Positions 8,955 to 17,993 of a stretch of 64,000 bases of DNA are shown here, in pieces. The stretch is from Pseudomonas capeferrum. GTDB lineage: Bacteria; Pseudomonadota; Gammaproteobacteria; Pseudomonadales; Pseudomonadaceae. The position numbers and the translations under genes are program-made. The stretch spans positions 540,058-604,057 of the forward strand of contig NZ_JMIT01000003.1 in assembly GCF_000731675.1 (NCBI RefSeq), in the 5' to 3' direction. The notes under the pieces were generated by a model. That model saw nothing but the letters and a program-made list of their open reading frames with translations. It searched no databases and had not been told where the DNA came from. Each line of letters starts with the position of its first letter. Position 1 is the first letter of the stretch.

Positions 8955-10311
8955 GCCGCTGAAACTGGCCGTGGTCGGCCATACCAACGTTGGCAAGACC
9001 TCACTGCTGCGCACCTTGACCCGCGATGTGGGCTTTGGCGAGGTGTCTCACCGCCCCAGCACCACGCGCCATGTGGAAGGGGCGCGCCTGTCGGTGGACG
9101 GCGAGCCGTTGCTGGAGCTGTACGATACCCCCGGCCTGGAGGACGCCATTGCCCTGCTCGACTACCTTGAGCGGCTGGAGCGCCCGGGCGAGCGCCTGGA
9201 CGGCCCGGCCCGTCTGGCGCGCTTCCTTCAGGGCAGCGAGGCGCGCCAGCGCTTCGAGCAGGAGGCCAAGGTGCTGCGCCAGTTGCTGGCCAGCAATGCT
9301 GGCCTGTATGTGATCGATGCCCGCGAACCGGTGCTGGCCAAGTACCGCGACGAGCTGGAAGTGCTGGCCAGCTGTGGCAAGCCCCTGCTGCCGGTGCTCA
9401 ACTTCGTAGCCAGCAGCCAGCACCGCGAGCCCGAATGGCGTGAAGCCCTCGCCCGCCTTGGCTTGCACGCCTTGGTGCGGTTCGACAGCGTGGCGCCGCC
9501 GGAAGACGGCGAACGCCGCTTGTACGAAAGCCTGGCCTTGCTGCTGGAAGACGCTCGCCCTGCCCTGCAACGGCTGATCGACGACCAGCAGGCGCAACGC
9601 CAGGCCCGCCACCACAGCGGTAAACGCCTGATCGCCGAGCTGCTGCTCGATTGCGCCGCCTGCCGGCGCAGCGTGGTGGCCGAGCCTGCTGCCGAAGCCA
9701 AGGCCATCGAAGCGCTGCGCCAGGACGTGCGCCAGCGCGAGCAGCGCTGTGTCGAGGCGCTGCTCAAGCTGTACGCCTTCCGCCGTGAGGACGCCCATGC
9801 CAGCGATTTGCCGTTGCTGGACGGGCGCTGGGGCGATGACCTGTTCAACCCCGAGACCTTGAAGCTGCTGGGTGTGCGCCTGGGCAGTGGCGTTGCGGCG
9901 GGTGCTGCGGCGGGTGCCGGGGTCGACCTGCTGGTCGGCGGCCTCACCCTTGGCGCCGCCGCCCTGGCCGGGGCCATCGCCGGCGGAGCGCTACAGACGG
10001 CACGCAATTATGGGTCGCGGTTGATGGGCAAGCTCAAGGGCCAGCGCGAGCTGACCGTCGACGATACGGTGTTGCGGCTGTTGGCGCTGCGCCAGCAGCA
10101 GTTGATGGTGGCCCTGGACAATCGCGGGCATGCGGCGCAAGACAGCATTCGCCTGGGCGAACTGGATGAGAAGGCCTGGCGCGAGGGCAAGTTGCCTGAG
10201 GCCTTGATCAAGGCGCGGGCGCATCCGCAATGGTCGACGCTGAACCCAGGGGCACGGGTGAATCAGGCAGAACGGCAGGAGCAGTTGGAGGCGTTGGTTT
10301 TGCAGATTTGA
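8941..10311 (+). CDS. DUF3482-domain GTPase (GTPase/DUF3482 family)
   Basis: The 456-residue protein starts with a GTPase domain: G1 VVGHTNVGKTS near residue 10, a Thr-rich switch region (RPSTTRHVEG), and G3 YDTPGLEDAI near 60. The usual NKxD motif is not obvious; the sequence around VLNFVASSQHREPEWRE occupies that place. The C-terminal DUF3482 region holds a Gly/Ala-rich hydrophobic hairpin (about residues 315-350, GVAAGAAAGAGVDLLVGGLT) that could insert in or touch the membrane. It overlaps the DUF2868 gene, implying coupled expression and joint function. The role is unknown. Confidence 0.87.
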   Translation: MAMTEPLKLAVVGHTNVGKTSLLRTLTRDVGFGEVSHRPSTTRHVEGARLSVDGEPLLELYDTPGLEDAIALLDYLERLERPGERLDGPARLARFLQGSEARQRFEQEAKVLRQLLASNAGLYVIDAREPVLAKYRDELEVLASCGKPLLPVLNFVASSQHREPEWREALARLGLHALVRFDSVAPPEDGERRLYESLALLLEDARPALQRLIDDQQAQRQARHHSGKRLIAELLLDCAACRRSVVAEPAAEAKAIEALRQDVRQREQRCVEALLKLYAFRREDAHASDLPLLDGRWGDDLFNPETLKLLGVRLGSGVAAGAAAGAGVDLLVGGLTLGAAALAGAIAGGALQTARNYGSRLMGKLKGQRELTVDDTVLRLLALRQQQLMVALDNRGHAAQDSIRLGELDEKAWREGKLPEALIKARAHPQWSTLNPGARVNQAERQEQLEALVLQI

Positions 10312-10326
10312 GTGTTGTGAGTGGGA

Positions 10327-10375
10327 GGGAGGTGCATACCTTGAGGGGTGTAGCGCCTCAAGGCATGCACCTCCC
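10327..10375. terminator. long imperfect hairpin between convergent genes
   Basis: Arms at 10327-10346 and 10356-10375 pair over 20 positions with one mismatch and enclose a nine-base loop. The stem lies between the convergent stops of the GTPase gene and the phosphonate binding-protein gene. No T run follows on either strand, so it may be a stability element or a factor-assisted terminator. Confidence 0.6.
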
Positions 10376-10388
10376 AGCCCCTACGCCC

Positions 10389-11414
10389 TCACTGCTGCGC
10401 CACCTTCTCCGATTTGCCGTCATAGCGCTTGCGCCACTCGGCAAGAATCTCGTCGCGGTGCTTCGAAGCCCAGGCAAAGTCGTTCTTGATCAGACGCTGC
10501 TCGTAATCCGCTGGCAACTCGGTCTGCGGCTTGGCAATCCCCGGTGCAGCCAGCACCGCGAAGTTCTCCTTGTACAACTCCATCGCCGCGGGGCTGGCCG
10601 AGAAGTCAGCCAGCCGCCTGGCCGCATCGGCCTTTGGCGTGCCCTTGATCACTGCCGTCGCCTCGATCTCCCAGCCCAGCCCCTCTTTCGGCAGCACGAT
10701 GTCCAGCGGCGCCCCCTGGCGCTTGAGCTGCACGGCCGGGTATTCGAACGAGATACCAATCGGGAACTCGCCCGCCGCCGCCAACTTGCACGGCTTGGAA
10801 CCCGAATGAACGTACTGGCCGATGTTCTGGTGCAAGGCGTCCATATAGGCCCACCCCTGCGGCTCGCCAAAGGTCTGCAGCCAGGCACTGACATCCAGGA
10901 AGCCGGTACCGGACGAGGCCGGGTTAGGCATGACGATCTTGCCCTTGTATTCAGGCTTGGCCAGGTCCTGCCAGCTTACCGGCTTGCTCAGGCCCTGCTT
11001 TTCGGCCTCGATGGTGTTGAAGCAGATGGTCGCGGCCCAGACGTCCATGCCCACCCACGCCGGCGGGTTGGCGGCGTCGCGGTAGTTCGCCGAAATCTTG
11101 CCCAGGTCCTTGGGCGCATAGGCGTCGAGCATGCCGTTCTGGTCGAGGATGGCCAGGCTGGACGCCGCCAAGCCCCAGACCGCATCGGCCTGCGGGCGGT
11201 CTTTCTCGGCCAGCAGTTTGGCGGTGATGATGCCGGTGGAGTCGCGTACCCACTTGATCTCGATGTCTGGGTTGGCCTTTTCGAAGGCCTGCTTGTAGGT
11301 CTTGAGCTGCTCGGCTTCCAGCGCGGTATAGACCGTCAGCTGGGTCTCGGCGGCCGAAGCCTGTAGGCTGAACACGGCAGAAACGGCAGCGGCAAGTGCA
11401 AGGTGCTTGAACAT
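10389..11414 (-). CDS. ABC transporter substrate-binding protein, putative 2-aminoethylphosphonate type
   Basis: The 341-residue periplasmic protein has a clear signal peptide (MFKHLALAAAVSAVFSLQASA) and the fold of family 1 / iron-type binding proteins (TVYTALEAEQLKTYKQAFEK at the mature start). The operon order, LysR regulator, ATPase, double-length permease and this binding protein, is typical of the predicted 2-aminoethylphosphonate importers of pseudomonads. No phnW, phnX or other phosphonate-catabolic gene is adjacent. A ferric-iron or other small-ligand role remains possible because the protein family is shared. Confidence 0.75.
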   Translation of the reverse strand: MFKHLALAAAVSAVFSLQASAAETQLTVYTALEAEQLKTYKQAFEKANPDIEIKWVRDSTGIITAKLLAEKDRPQADAVWGLAASSLAILDQNGMLDAYAPKDLGKISANYRDAANPPAWVGMDVWAATICFNTIEAEKQGLSKPVSWQDLAKPEYKGKIVMPNPASSGTGFLDVSAWLQTFGEPQGWAYMDALHQNIGQYVHSGSKPCKLAAAGEFPIGISFEYPAVQLKRQGAPLDIVLPKEGLGWEIEATAVIKGTPKADAARRLADFSASPAAMELYKENFAVLAAPGIAKPQTELPADYEQRLIKNDFAWASKHRDEILAEWRKRYDGKSEKVAQQ

Positions 11415-11432
11415 GGTGGGGTTCCTTACAGG

Positions 11433-13157
11433 TCAGGCGGTCGCGGCGCGTTGGCGCCAGGCTTGGGAGCGGCGCAGCAGGCCGCGCGAGGCTGCGGCCA
11501 GCAGCAGTGAAGCGCTGGCACTGGTCAGCAGAATCAGGGTCGACATGGCGGCGGCACCGCCGACGTTGCCCGCGTCGTCCATGTTCAACACGGCGACGGC
11601 GGCAAGGATGGTGTCGGGGCTGTATAGGAAGATCGCCGCCGACACGGTGGTCATCGCCGAGACGAACAGGTAGCGAATGATGTCCAGCAGCGCCGGCAGG
11701 CAGATCGGCACCGTCACCCGCAGGAAGTGCCGGTACAAGGGCGCCTTGAGCGACAACGCGGCGGCCTCGAACTCGCCGTCGAGCTGGCGCAGGGCGGTGG
11801 TGGCGGTCATCTGCGCGGTGGTCAGATAATGGGCGATGGTGCAGATGACCAGCAGCCCCATGCTGCCGTACAGCAAATGCAGCGGGTTGCCGCTGAGGTT
11901 GAAGAAGAACACGTAGCCCAGGCCCAGCACCAGGCCCGGCACTGCCATGGGGATGAAGCTGAGCAAGCGCAGCGCCTGGTTGAGCAGGCGTTGGCCCTGG
12001 GTCTTCTCCATCAGGTAGGCACCGCTGAAGATCACGACGCTGCCGATCAGCGCCGTGCCGATCGCCATGGTCACGCTGTTGCGGTAGGCCAGCCAGCCGC
12101 CACCGGCAGTGTCCTCGAACATGTAGTGCTTGAGCGACAGCGAGAGGTTATAGGGCCAGAACGTGACCAGCGACGAGTACACGGCCATGCCGATCACCAG
12201 CAACAGGGCCGCGCAGACCAGCACGACGATGGCCAGGAAGCAGGCATCGCGGCGGCGCGAGGGCTTGGGCTCGAACACTTGCGCACGTCCACTCATGGCC
12301 TCGCCCTGGCGTCGGCGCAACCAGGCATCGACGGCAAAACTCAACAGTGCCGGCAGCAGCAAGACCATGCCGATCAGTGCGCCGCGGCCAAACTGCTGCT
12401 GGCCCACGACAGCTTTGTAGGCTTCCAGGGCCAGCACCTGATAGTCGCCGCCGACCACGACCGGGACGCCGAAGTCAGTGATGGTCAAGGTGAACACCAG
12501 GCAGAAGGCCGCGAACACTGCCTGGCGTGTGGCAGGCCAGGTAATGCTGGAAAACGCCCGCCAAGGCCCGGCCCCCATGCTGGAAGCAGCGTCGAACAGG
12601 CGCGCATCGGCCAGTGACAGGGCTGACAGCAGAATCATCAGCGCATGCGGGAAGGTGTAGATGGCCTCGCCCAGCACGATCCCCCAGAAGCCGTAGATGT
12701 TGTCGCTCAGCAGCCCGCGCAGCAGGCCCTGGTTGCCGAACAGGTAGACCAGCGCAATGGCCGGCAGCATCGACGGCGCCAGCAGCGGCAGCAACGAGAT
12801 ACCCCGCCACAGGCCCTTGGCCGGGATCAGGGTGCGCTGCAAGGCGTAGGCGAACAGGTACGCCAGCGGTACCACGATGGCGGCAACGGTGAGTGCCACC
12901 GACAGGCTATTGCCGAGCAGCCAGTGGAAGCCCTCGCTGGTGAACAGTTCACGCGCTGCCGCCAGGCCGCCACCCTGGCCAGCCTCACCGCTGAAGCCGC
13001 GCCAGAAGATCGCCAGCAGCGGCATCAACACGGCCAGCACCAGCAACATCAGCAGCAACCACTTGCCACCGACGACGAACAATCGGTCACCGAGGGCGAC
13101 GCCACGTTCGGACGCAGCCTTGGCCTGGGCCAGCGGCAGGGACATTGGCGCGGCCAT
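11433..13157 (-). CDS. ABC transporter permease (two fused permease domains), putative 2-aminoethylphosphonate type
   Basis: The 574-residue protein holds two binding-protein-dependent permease domains in one chain, about 12 membrane helices in all, so a single copy could form the whole channel. EAA-type loops are visible in each half (for example DAASSMGAGPWRAFSSITWP and EAAALSLKAPLYRHFLRVTVP). The start at 13157 follows the ATPase stop by one base, implying translational coupling; a second ATG 12 nt later (13145) is an alternative. The binding protein gene follows 18 bp downstream. Confidence 0.85.
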   Translation of the reverse strand: MAAPMSLPLAQAKAASERGVALGDRLFVVGGKWLLLMLLVLAVLMPLLAIFWRGFSGEAGQGGGLAAARELFTSEGFHWLLGNSLSVALTVAAIVVPLAYLFAYALQRTLIPAKGLWRGISLLPLLAPSMLPAIALVYLFGNQGLLRGLLSDNIYGFWGIVLGEAIYTFPHALMILLSALSLADARLFDAASSMGAGPWRAFSSITWPATRQAVFAAFCLVFTLTITDFGVPVVVGGDYQVLALEAYKAVVGQQQFGRGALIGMVLLLPALLSFAVDAWLRRRQGEAMSGRAQVFEPKPSRRRDACFLAIVVLVCAALLLVIGMAVYSSLVTFWPYNLSLSLKHYMFEDTAGGGWLAYRNSVTMAIGTALIGSVVIFSGAYLMEKTQGQRLLNQALRLLSFIPMAVPGLVLGLGYVFFFNLSGNPLHLLYGSMGLLVICTIAHYLTTAQMTATTALRQLDGEFEAAALSLKAPLYRHFLRVTVPICLPALLDIIRYLFVSAMTTVSAAIFLYSPDTILAAVAVLNMDDAGNVGGAAAMSTLILLTSASASLLLAAASRGLLRRSQAWRQRAATA

Positions 13158-13158
13158 C

Positions 13159-14217
13159 TCAGGCAAACACCTGCAGGCTCTGCGGTGGCAGCGCCACCCA
13201 GATGTCCTGCGAGCCCAGCCGCGGCATGGCCTCGGGGGCCAGTTCGGCCAGCAATGCATGGCCGGGCAGGTCTTTGAGTTCGAAGCTCATGCGGCAGCGG
13301 TTGCCGAGGAACGTGATCTCGCGGACCTTGGCCGCAAACAGGTTTTCTTCGTGCACCACCGGGTTGACGGTGATCGCCTCCGGCCGGCAGAACAGCCGGC
13401 CGCTGCTGGCTCGCGCCGAGCCGGGGGTCAGGCGCATGCGCATGCCACCGACCTGGGCCTGGTTGTCACTGCTGCGCTGAAACGGCAGCCAGTTACCCTG
13501 GCCCACGAACTCGGCCACAAAGGGCGTGGCGGGCTGGTCGTAGATTTCCTGCGGCGTGGCGTACTGCTCGACCTGGCCGTTGTTCATCACCGCGATGCGG
13601 TCGGCCATCAGCATGGCCTCGTCCTGGTTGTGGGTGACCATCAAGGTGGTGATACCCAACTGGCGTTGCAGTTGGCGCAGCTCGGTGCACAGGTGCTCGC
13701 GAACCCGCGCATCCAGCGCCGACATCGGCTCATCCAGCAGCAACAACGAAGGTGCCGGCGCCAGGGCACGCGCCAGGGCCACACGCTGCTGCTGGCCGCC
13801 AGAAAGCTGGCCGGGGTACTTTTTTTCGCTACCGGACAGGCCAACCAGCTGGAGCATTTCAACCACCCGCTGGCGCGCTTGCTCACGGCCACTGCTCATC
13901 AGGCCGTAGGCGATGTTGGCTTCGACGGTGAGGTTGGGAAACAGCGCGTAGGACTGGAACAGGATGCCGTAGTCGCGGGCTTGGGGTGGCAGCTCGGAGA
14001 TGTCGCGCTCACCGATGTACAGCTCGCCGCGGTCCTGGCGTTCGAGGCCGGCGATGCAGCGCAACAACGTGGTCTTGCCGCAACCGGATGGGCCGAGCAG
14101 GCACACCAGCTCGCCCGCGGCGATGTCCAGGGAGACATCGTTAAGCGCCGTGAAGGCGCCGAAGCGCTTGTGGATATTGCGCACTTTCATTTGTGCGCCC
14201 GAGGTGGCGTGGTTCAT
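13159..14217 (-). CDS. ABC transporter ATP-binding protein, putative 2-aminoethylphosphonate type
   Basis: The 352-residue ATPase powers the importer. Walker A GPSGCGKTT is at residues 42-50, the signature LSGGQQQR near 140, Walker B LLLLDEP near 160, and the H-loop VTHNQDEA near 195. A C-terminal TOBE-like domain of about 110 residues follows. It belongs to the FbpC/PotA group. It is the first transporter gene of the operon and lies 117 bp after the LysR gene, on the same strand. Confidence 0.87.
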   Translation of the reverse strand: MNHATSGAQMKVRNIHKRFGAFTALNDVSLDIAAGELVCLLGPSGCGKTTLLRCIAGLERQDRGELYIGERDISELPPQARDYGILFQSYALFPNLTVEANIAYGLMSSGREQARQRVVEMLQLVGLSGSEKKYPGQLSGGQQQRVALARALAPAPSLLLLDEPMSALDARVREHLCTELRQLQRQLGITTLMVTHNQDEAMLMADRIAVMNNGQVEQYATPQEIYDQPATPFVAEFVGQGNWLPFQRSSDNQAQVGGMRMRLTPGSARASSGRLFCRPEAITVNPVVHEENLFAAKVREITFLGNRCRMSFELKDLPGHALLAELAPEAMPRLGSQDIWVALPPQSLQVFA

Positions 14218-14334
14218 GGCAGGGCCTCATCGAAGAGATGGGGCCATGCTAGGAAGGCTGTGCGACGGTTCTGTGGCGTTCAGGCAAAAGCTGGCGATAG
14301 TGGTATAGGCAGATTTTGTATCTGCACCACTGAC

Positions 14335-15204
14335 CTAGAACTGTGAACCGGCTACTTCTTGTGCAACCCCCAGAAACGCTGCAGGCAAACGCGCCTGGCG
14401 CCGCTCCTTCAGGCAGTACAGGTATTCATGCATCAGCGGCGCCCCCTCCAGCACCAACACCCGTAATTCGGGGTTGTGCGGCACTTCATGTCGGGCGATC
14501 ACACTGATGCCGATGTTGCGCAGCACCGCCTCACGGATCGACTCGCGGCTGCCGATTTCCAGCAATGTTGCGGCCTTGACGCCCGCCTCCTGCAGCATCT
14601 GCTCGGTCAGCTTGCGCGTGGTCGAGCCCTGCTCGCGCATCAACAGGCAATGCCCGGCCACCACGTCGATGGACACCGCCTGGCGATGGGCCAACGGATG
14701 GTTACGGTGTACCGCCACCACCAGCGGGTCGGTGCCCAGCACGCGGCGCACCAGGCGTGCATCCTCCAGCAGTTGCGACGAGGCAGCGATATCGACCCGG
14801 TAGTCTTCGAGCATTTCCAGCACTTGCTGCGAGTTGCCGATCTCCACCGTCACATCCACCTGGGGCAGGCGCTCACGGAAGATCTTCACCAGGTCGAGAA
14901 TGTAGTAAGGCGCAGTGGCCGCGATGCGCAGGCTGCCCTGGGCCTGGCCACTGTTGCGCAGTTCGAACTCGATGTCGGCCTCTTGCTGCAGCAGCGCCTT
15001 GACCATCGGCAGCAGGCGCACGCCCTCCTCGCTCAGCACCAGGCGCCGCCCGCCACGGTAGAACAGCTCCACCGCGTACTGGGCTTCGAGGTTGCGGATC
15101 TGCGTGGTCACCGTGGGCTGGCTGAGCCCGAGCTTCTTCGCCGCCAGGGTGATGCTGCCCAGGCGGGCCACCATGTAGAAGGCTTTGAGCTCGGAACTCT
15201 GCAT
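14335..15204 (-). CDS. LysR-family regulator of the phosphonate-type transporter
   Basis: The 289-residue protein begins with a LysR helix-turn-helix (SSELKAFYMVARLGSITLAA, then KKLGLSQPTVTTQIRNLEA) and continues into an effector domain. It resembles the LysR subfamily that accompanies aminoethylphosphonate loci. It lies upstream of, and codirectional with, the three transporter genes, so it may be cotranscribed with or may activate them. It also lies ten bases from the end of cadA, but a functional link to cadmium is unlikely. Confidence 0.85.
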   Translation of the reverse strand: MQSSELKAFYMVARLGSITLAAKKLGLSQPTVTTQIRNLEAQYAVELFYRGGRRLVLSEEGVRLLPMVKALLQQEADIEFELRNSGQAQGSLRIAATAPYYILDLVKIFRERLPQVDVTVEIGNSQQVLEMLEDYRVDIAASSQLLEDARLVRRVLGTDPLVVAVHRNHPLAHRQAVSIDVVAGHCLLMREQGSTTRKLTEQMLQEAGVKAATLLEIGSRESIREAVLRNIGISVIARHEVPHNPELRVLVLEGAPLMHEYLYCLKERRQARLPAAFLGVAQEVAGSQF

Positions 15205-15213
15205 GCACGTCCT

Positions 15214-17427
15214 CTATTTGCGCAAAAGGCGCAAGCCGTTGAACACCACCAGCAGGCTCACGCCCATGTCGGCAAACACTGCCATCCACAAGGTGGCCAT
15301 GCCGGCAAAGGTGATCGCCAGGAAAATCGCCTTGATGCCCAGGGCCAGAATGATGTTCTGCCTGAGAATCGCCGCACTTTGGCGCGACAGCCTGACGAAG
15401 GCCGGGATTTTGCGCAAGTCGTCGTCCATCAACGCCACATCGGCCGTCTCGATGGCGGTGTCGGTACCAGCAGCGGCCATGGCAAAGCCGATTTCGGCAC
15501 GGGCCAGGGCCGGCGCATCGTTGATACCGTCGCCGACCATGCCCACCCGATGGCCCTGGCTGTACAGCGCTTCGATGGTCTTGAGCTTGTCGTCCGGCAA
15601 CAGGTTGCCTTCGGCGCGATCGATGCCGACCTGGGCGGCGATGGCCTCGGCGGTATGGGGATTATCACCGGTCAGCATGACCGTCTTGATACCCAGCTCA
15701 TGCAGCTCGGCGATGGCCTGGCGACTGCTTTGCTTGACCGTGTCGGCCACGGCGAACAACGCCAGCGGGCCGCTGCGGTCGAGCAGCAAGACCACGGTCT
15801 TGCCCTGACGCTCCAGTGCATCCAGCTGCGCCTCCAGCGCCGGCGAGCACAGGCCCAGCTCCTCCACCAGGCGGTGATTACCCAGGTGGTAGACCTCGCC
15901 CTCGATCACCCCGCGCACACCACGCCCGGCCAGGGCGGCGAAATCGCCCACCTCGCTCAAGGCCAGCCCTTGTGCCTTGCCGAACTGGGCAATGGCACGC
16001 GACACCGGGTGGTCCGAACGCTCACCCAGGCTGGCAGCCAAGGCTTGGGCACGGCCTTCGAACAGAGGCTCCAGCACCTTGGCGTCGGTCTGCACCGGCT
16101 TGCCGTGGGTGAGGGTGCCCGTCTTGTCGAGGGCCAGGTAATCCAGCTTGCGCCCGCCCTCCAGATAAACCCCGCCTTTGATCAGGATGCCCTTGCGCGC
16201 CGCTGCGGCCAGGCCACTGACGATGGTAACCGGGGTAGAAATGACCAGTGCACACGGGCAGGCCACCACCAGCAGCACCAGCGCACGGTAGACCCAGTCG
16301 AACCAGGCGCCAGCCAGGAACAGCGGCGGGATCAGCGCCACGGCCAAGGCCAGGGCAAAGACCACCGGGGTGTAGATACGCGAGAACTGGTCGACGAAGC
16401 GTTGGGTGGGCGCACGGGCGCCTTGGGCCTCCTCGACAGCCTTGATGATGCGCGCCAGCGTCGATTGCCCAGCGGCGGCAGTTACGCGGTACTCCAGGGC
16501 ACCGGCCTGGTTGATGGTGCCGGCGAACAGCTTGTCACCCATGGCCTTTTCCACAGGCAGGCTTTCACCGGTGATCGGCGCCTGATCGACGCTGGATTGC
16601 CCGCTGGTGACTTCACCGTCCAGGCCGATGCGCTCACCTGGCCGTACCCGCACCTGGGCACCGATGGCCACCTCACGCACCTCCACTTCACGCCACTGGC
16701 CATCGGCCTGCTGTACCGTCGCCATGTCGGGGGTGAGTTGCATCAGGCCGCTGATGGCATTGCGGGCCCGGTCCAGGGAGCGCGCCTCGATCAACTCGGC
16801 GACCGTGAACAGCACCATCACCATGGCCGCTTCCGGCCACTGGCCGATCAACACCGCGCCGGTCACGGCAATGCTCATCAAGGCGTTGATGTTGAGGTTG
16901 CGGTTTTTCAGGGCGATCCAGCCCTTCTTGTAGGTGCCCAGGCCGCAACCCAGGATTGCCGCCAAGGCCAGCGCGGCCACCAGCCACTCAGGCGCCAGCC
17001 CGGTGAAATGCACCACTTCCGCGGCAATGGCGGCAACAGCGGACAACCCCAGCGGCCACCAGCGGGTCTTGCTTGGCGAGGCGCTGGCGGCCGTTGCCGC
17101 GTCCCCTTCAATGAGGGGTTCGGCCTTCATGCCCAGGCTGTCGATGGCCCGTTCGATCTCGGCGGTGCCGCCCAGCGTGTGACGCACGCCAAGTACGCGG
17201 TTGATCAGGTTGAATTCCAACTGCTCGATGCCCGCCAGCTTGCCCAGCTTGTCCTGGATCAGCGTTTGCTCGGTGGGGCAGTCCATGGCCTCGATACGGA
17301 AGCGGCTGAGCTGTGCGTCGCCGCTGGCTTTTTCGCTCAACTGCACCAACGCCGGGGCGGCGGCGCTACCGCAGCAGCTGTGGGCGTGGTGGTCATGCTT
17401 GTGGTGGGGGCTGGCAGGCTGGTTCAT
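15214..17427 (-). CDS. cadA: cadmium/zinc/lead-exporting P1B-type ATPase
   Basis: CadA uses ATP to pump Cd(II), Zn(II) and Pb(II) out across the inner membrane. From ATG 17427 it is 737 residues; AAGGATG just upstream supports this start. An N-terminal His-rich metal-binding stretch (HHKHDHHAHSCC) leads to an HMA-like domain with MDCPTEQ. The transport motif CPC (VACPCALV), the phosphorylation motif DKTGTLT, a TGDNPHTA and GDGINDAPAL are all present. The paired regulator cadR is divergent, with a MerR-type operator between them. In P. putida KT2440 the equivalent pair is known as cadA2-cadR. Confidence 0.95.
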   Translation of the reverse strand: MNQPASPHHKHDHHAHSCCGSAAAPALVQLSEKASGDAQLSRFRIEAMDCPTEQTLIQDKLGKLAGIEQLEFNLINRVLGVRHTLGGTAEIERAIDSLGMKAEPLIEGDAATAASASPSKTRWWPLGLSAVAAIAAEVVHFTGLAPEWLVAALALAAILGCGLGTYKKGWIALKNRNLNINALMSIAVTGAVLIGQWPEAAMVMVLFTVAELIEARSLDRARNAISGLMQLTPDMATVQQADGQWREVEVREVAIGAQVRVRPGERIGLDGEVTSGQSSVDQAPITGESLPVEKAMGDKLFAGTINQAGALEYRVTAAAGQSTLARIIKAVEEAQGARAPTQRFVDQFSRIYTPVVFALALAVALIPPLFLAGAWFDWVYRALVLLVVACPCALVISTPVTIVSGLAAAARKGILIKGGVYLEGGRKLDYLALDKTGTLTHGKPVQTDAKVLEPLFEGRAQALAASLGERSDHPVSRAIAQFGKAQGLALSEVGDFAALAGRGVRGVIEGEVYHLGNHRLVEELGLCSPALEAQLDALERQGKTVVLLLDRSGPLALFAVADTVKQSSRQAIAELHELGIKTVMLTGDNPHTAEAIAAQVGIDRAEGNLLPDDKLKTIEALYSQGHRVGMVGDGINDAPALARAEIGFAMAAAGTDTAIETADVALMDDDLRKIPAFVRLSRQSAAILRQNIILALGIKAIFLAITFAGMATLWMAVFADMGVSLLVVFNGLRLLRK

Positions 17428-17456
17428 TGGGTCATCCTTAAAGTGAGCCTGTTGCC

Positions 17457-17488
17457 AAGTGAACACCCTGTAGCCACTATAGGGTCAA
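17457..17488 (-). promoter_or_regulatory. MerR-type promoter/operator of cadA (CadR site)
   Basis: A 21-bp dyad at 17465-17485 (arms ACCCTGTAG and CTATAGGGT on the plus strand) sits between a -35 TTGACC (minus strand, 17488-17483) and a weak -10 (TCACTT, 17462-17457). The spacer is 20 bp instead of 17, the hallmark of MerR-family promoters that the metal-bound regulator untwists. It lies in the 83-bp gap between cadA and cadR and matches CadR operators of P. putida. Confidence 0.9.
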
Positions 17489-17510
17489 GCCATCCGCTGG
17501 AGATTTCGCG

Positions 17511-17954
17511 ATGAAGATTGGAGAACTGGCAAAAGCCACCGATTGTGCCGTGGAAACCATCCGCTATTACGAGCGTGAGCAGCTGTTGCCAGAGCCGGCG
17601 CGCACCGACGGCAATTACCGGCTCTACACCCAAGCCCACGTCGAGCGGCTGACCTTTATCCGCAACTGCCGCACCCTGGACATGACCCTGGACGAGATCC
17701 GCAGCCTGCTACGCCTGCGCGACAGCCCCGAAGGGTCGTGCGGCAGCGTCAATGCGTTGATCGATGAGCATATCGCCCATGTGCAGGCGCGGATCGATGG
17801 GTTGGTGGCGTTGCAGGAGCAGTTGATGGAACTGCGGCAGCGGTGCAATGCGCAAGGGAATGAGTGCGCGATCTTGCAGCAACTGGAGGTGAACGGGGCG
17901 GTATCGTTGCCGGAAGGTGAGCATTCGCATGTGGGACGAAGCCACGGGCATTGA
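17511..17954 (+). CDS. cadR: Cd(II)-responsive MerR-family regulator CadR
   Basis: CadR represses the cadA promoter without metal and activates it when Cd(II) binds. It is 147 residues, the expected length. The MerR helix-turn-helix (MKIGELAKATDCAVETIRYY) is followed by a dimerisation helix. The three cadmium ligands are at the known positions: Cys77, Cys112 and Cys119. The C-terminal end is His-rich (EHSHVGRSHGH), as in P. putida CadR, and forms an additional metal site there. The gene is divergent from cadA and probably autoregulated through the shared dyad. Confidence 0.97.
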   Translation: MKIGELAKATDCAVETIRYYEREQLLPEPARTDGNYRLYTQAHVERLTFIRNCRTLDMTLDEIRSLLRLRDSPEGSCGSVNALIDEHIAHVQARIDGLVALQEQLMELRQRCNAQGNECAILQQLEVNGAVSLPEGEHSHVGRSHGH

Positions 17955-17957
17955 GCA

Positions 17958-17983
17958 TGCTGGGGGTGCTTTGCCCCCCAGCA
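17958..17983. terminator. hairpin between convergent cadR and thyA
   Basis: A nine-base-pair stem (TGCTGGGGG at 17958-17966, CCCCCAGCA at 17975-17983) with an eight-base loop fills the 39-bp gap between the convergent genes. There is no T run. Confidence 0.65.
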
Positions 17984-17993
17984 ATTGCGAAGG

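Noticed and set aside
8941..10311. Assigning the GTPase to Era/EngA
   Set aside because: The order of motifs beyond G3 and the C-terminal region do not fit; it lacks a KH domain and an obvious NKxD.
14476..17514. 1012-codon plus-strand open frame opposite the LysR gene and cadA
   Set aside because: It spans two well-supported genes, is rich in His, Gln, Arg and Gly in a mirror-like way, and has no family match.
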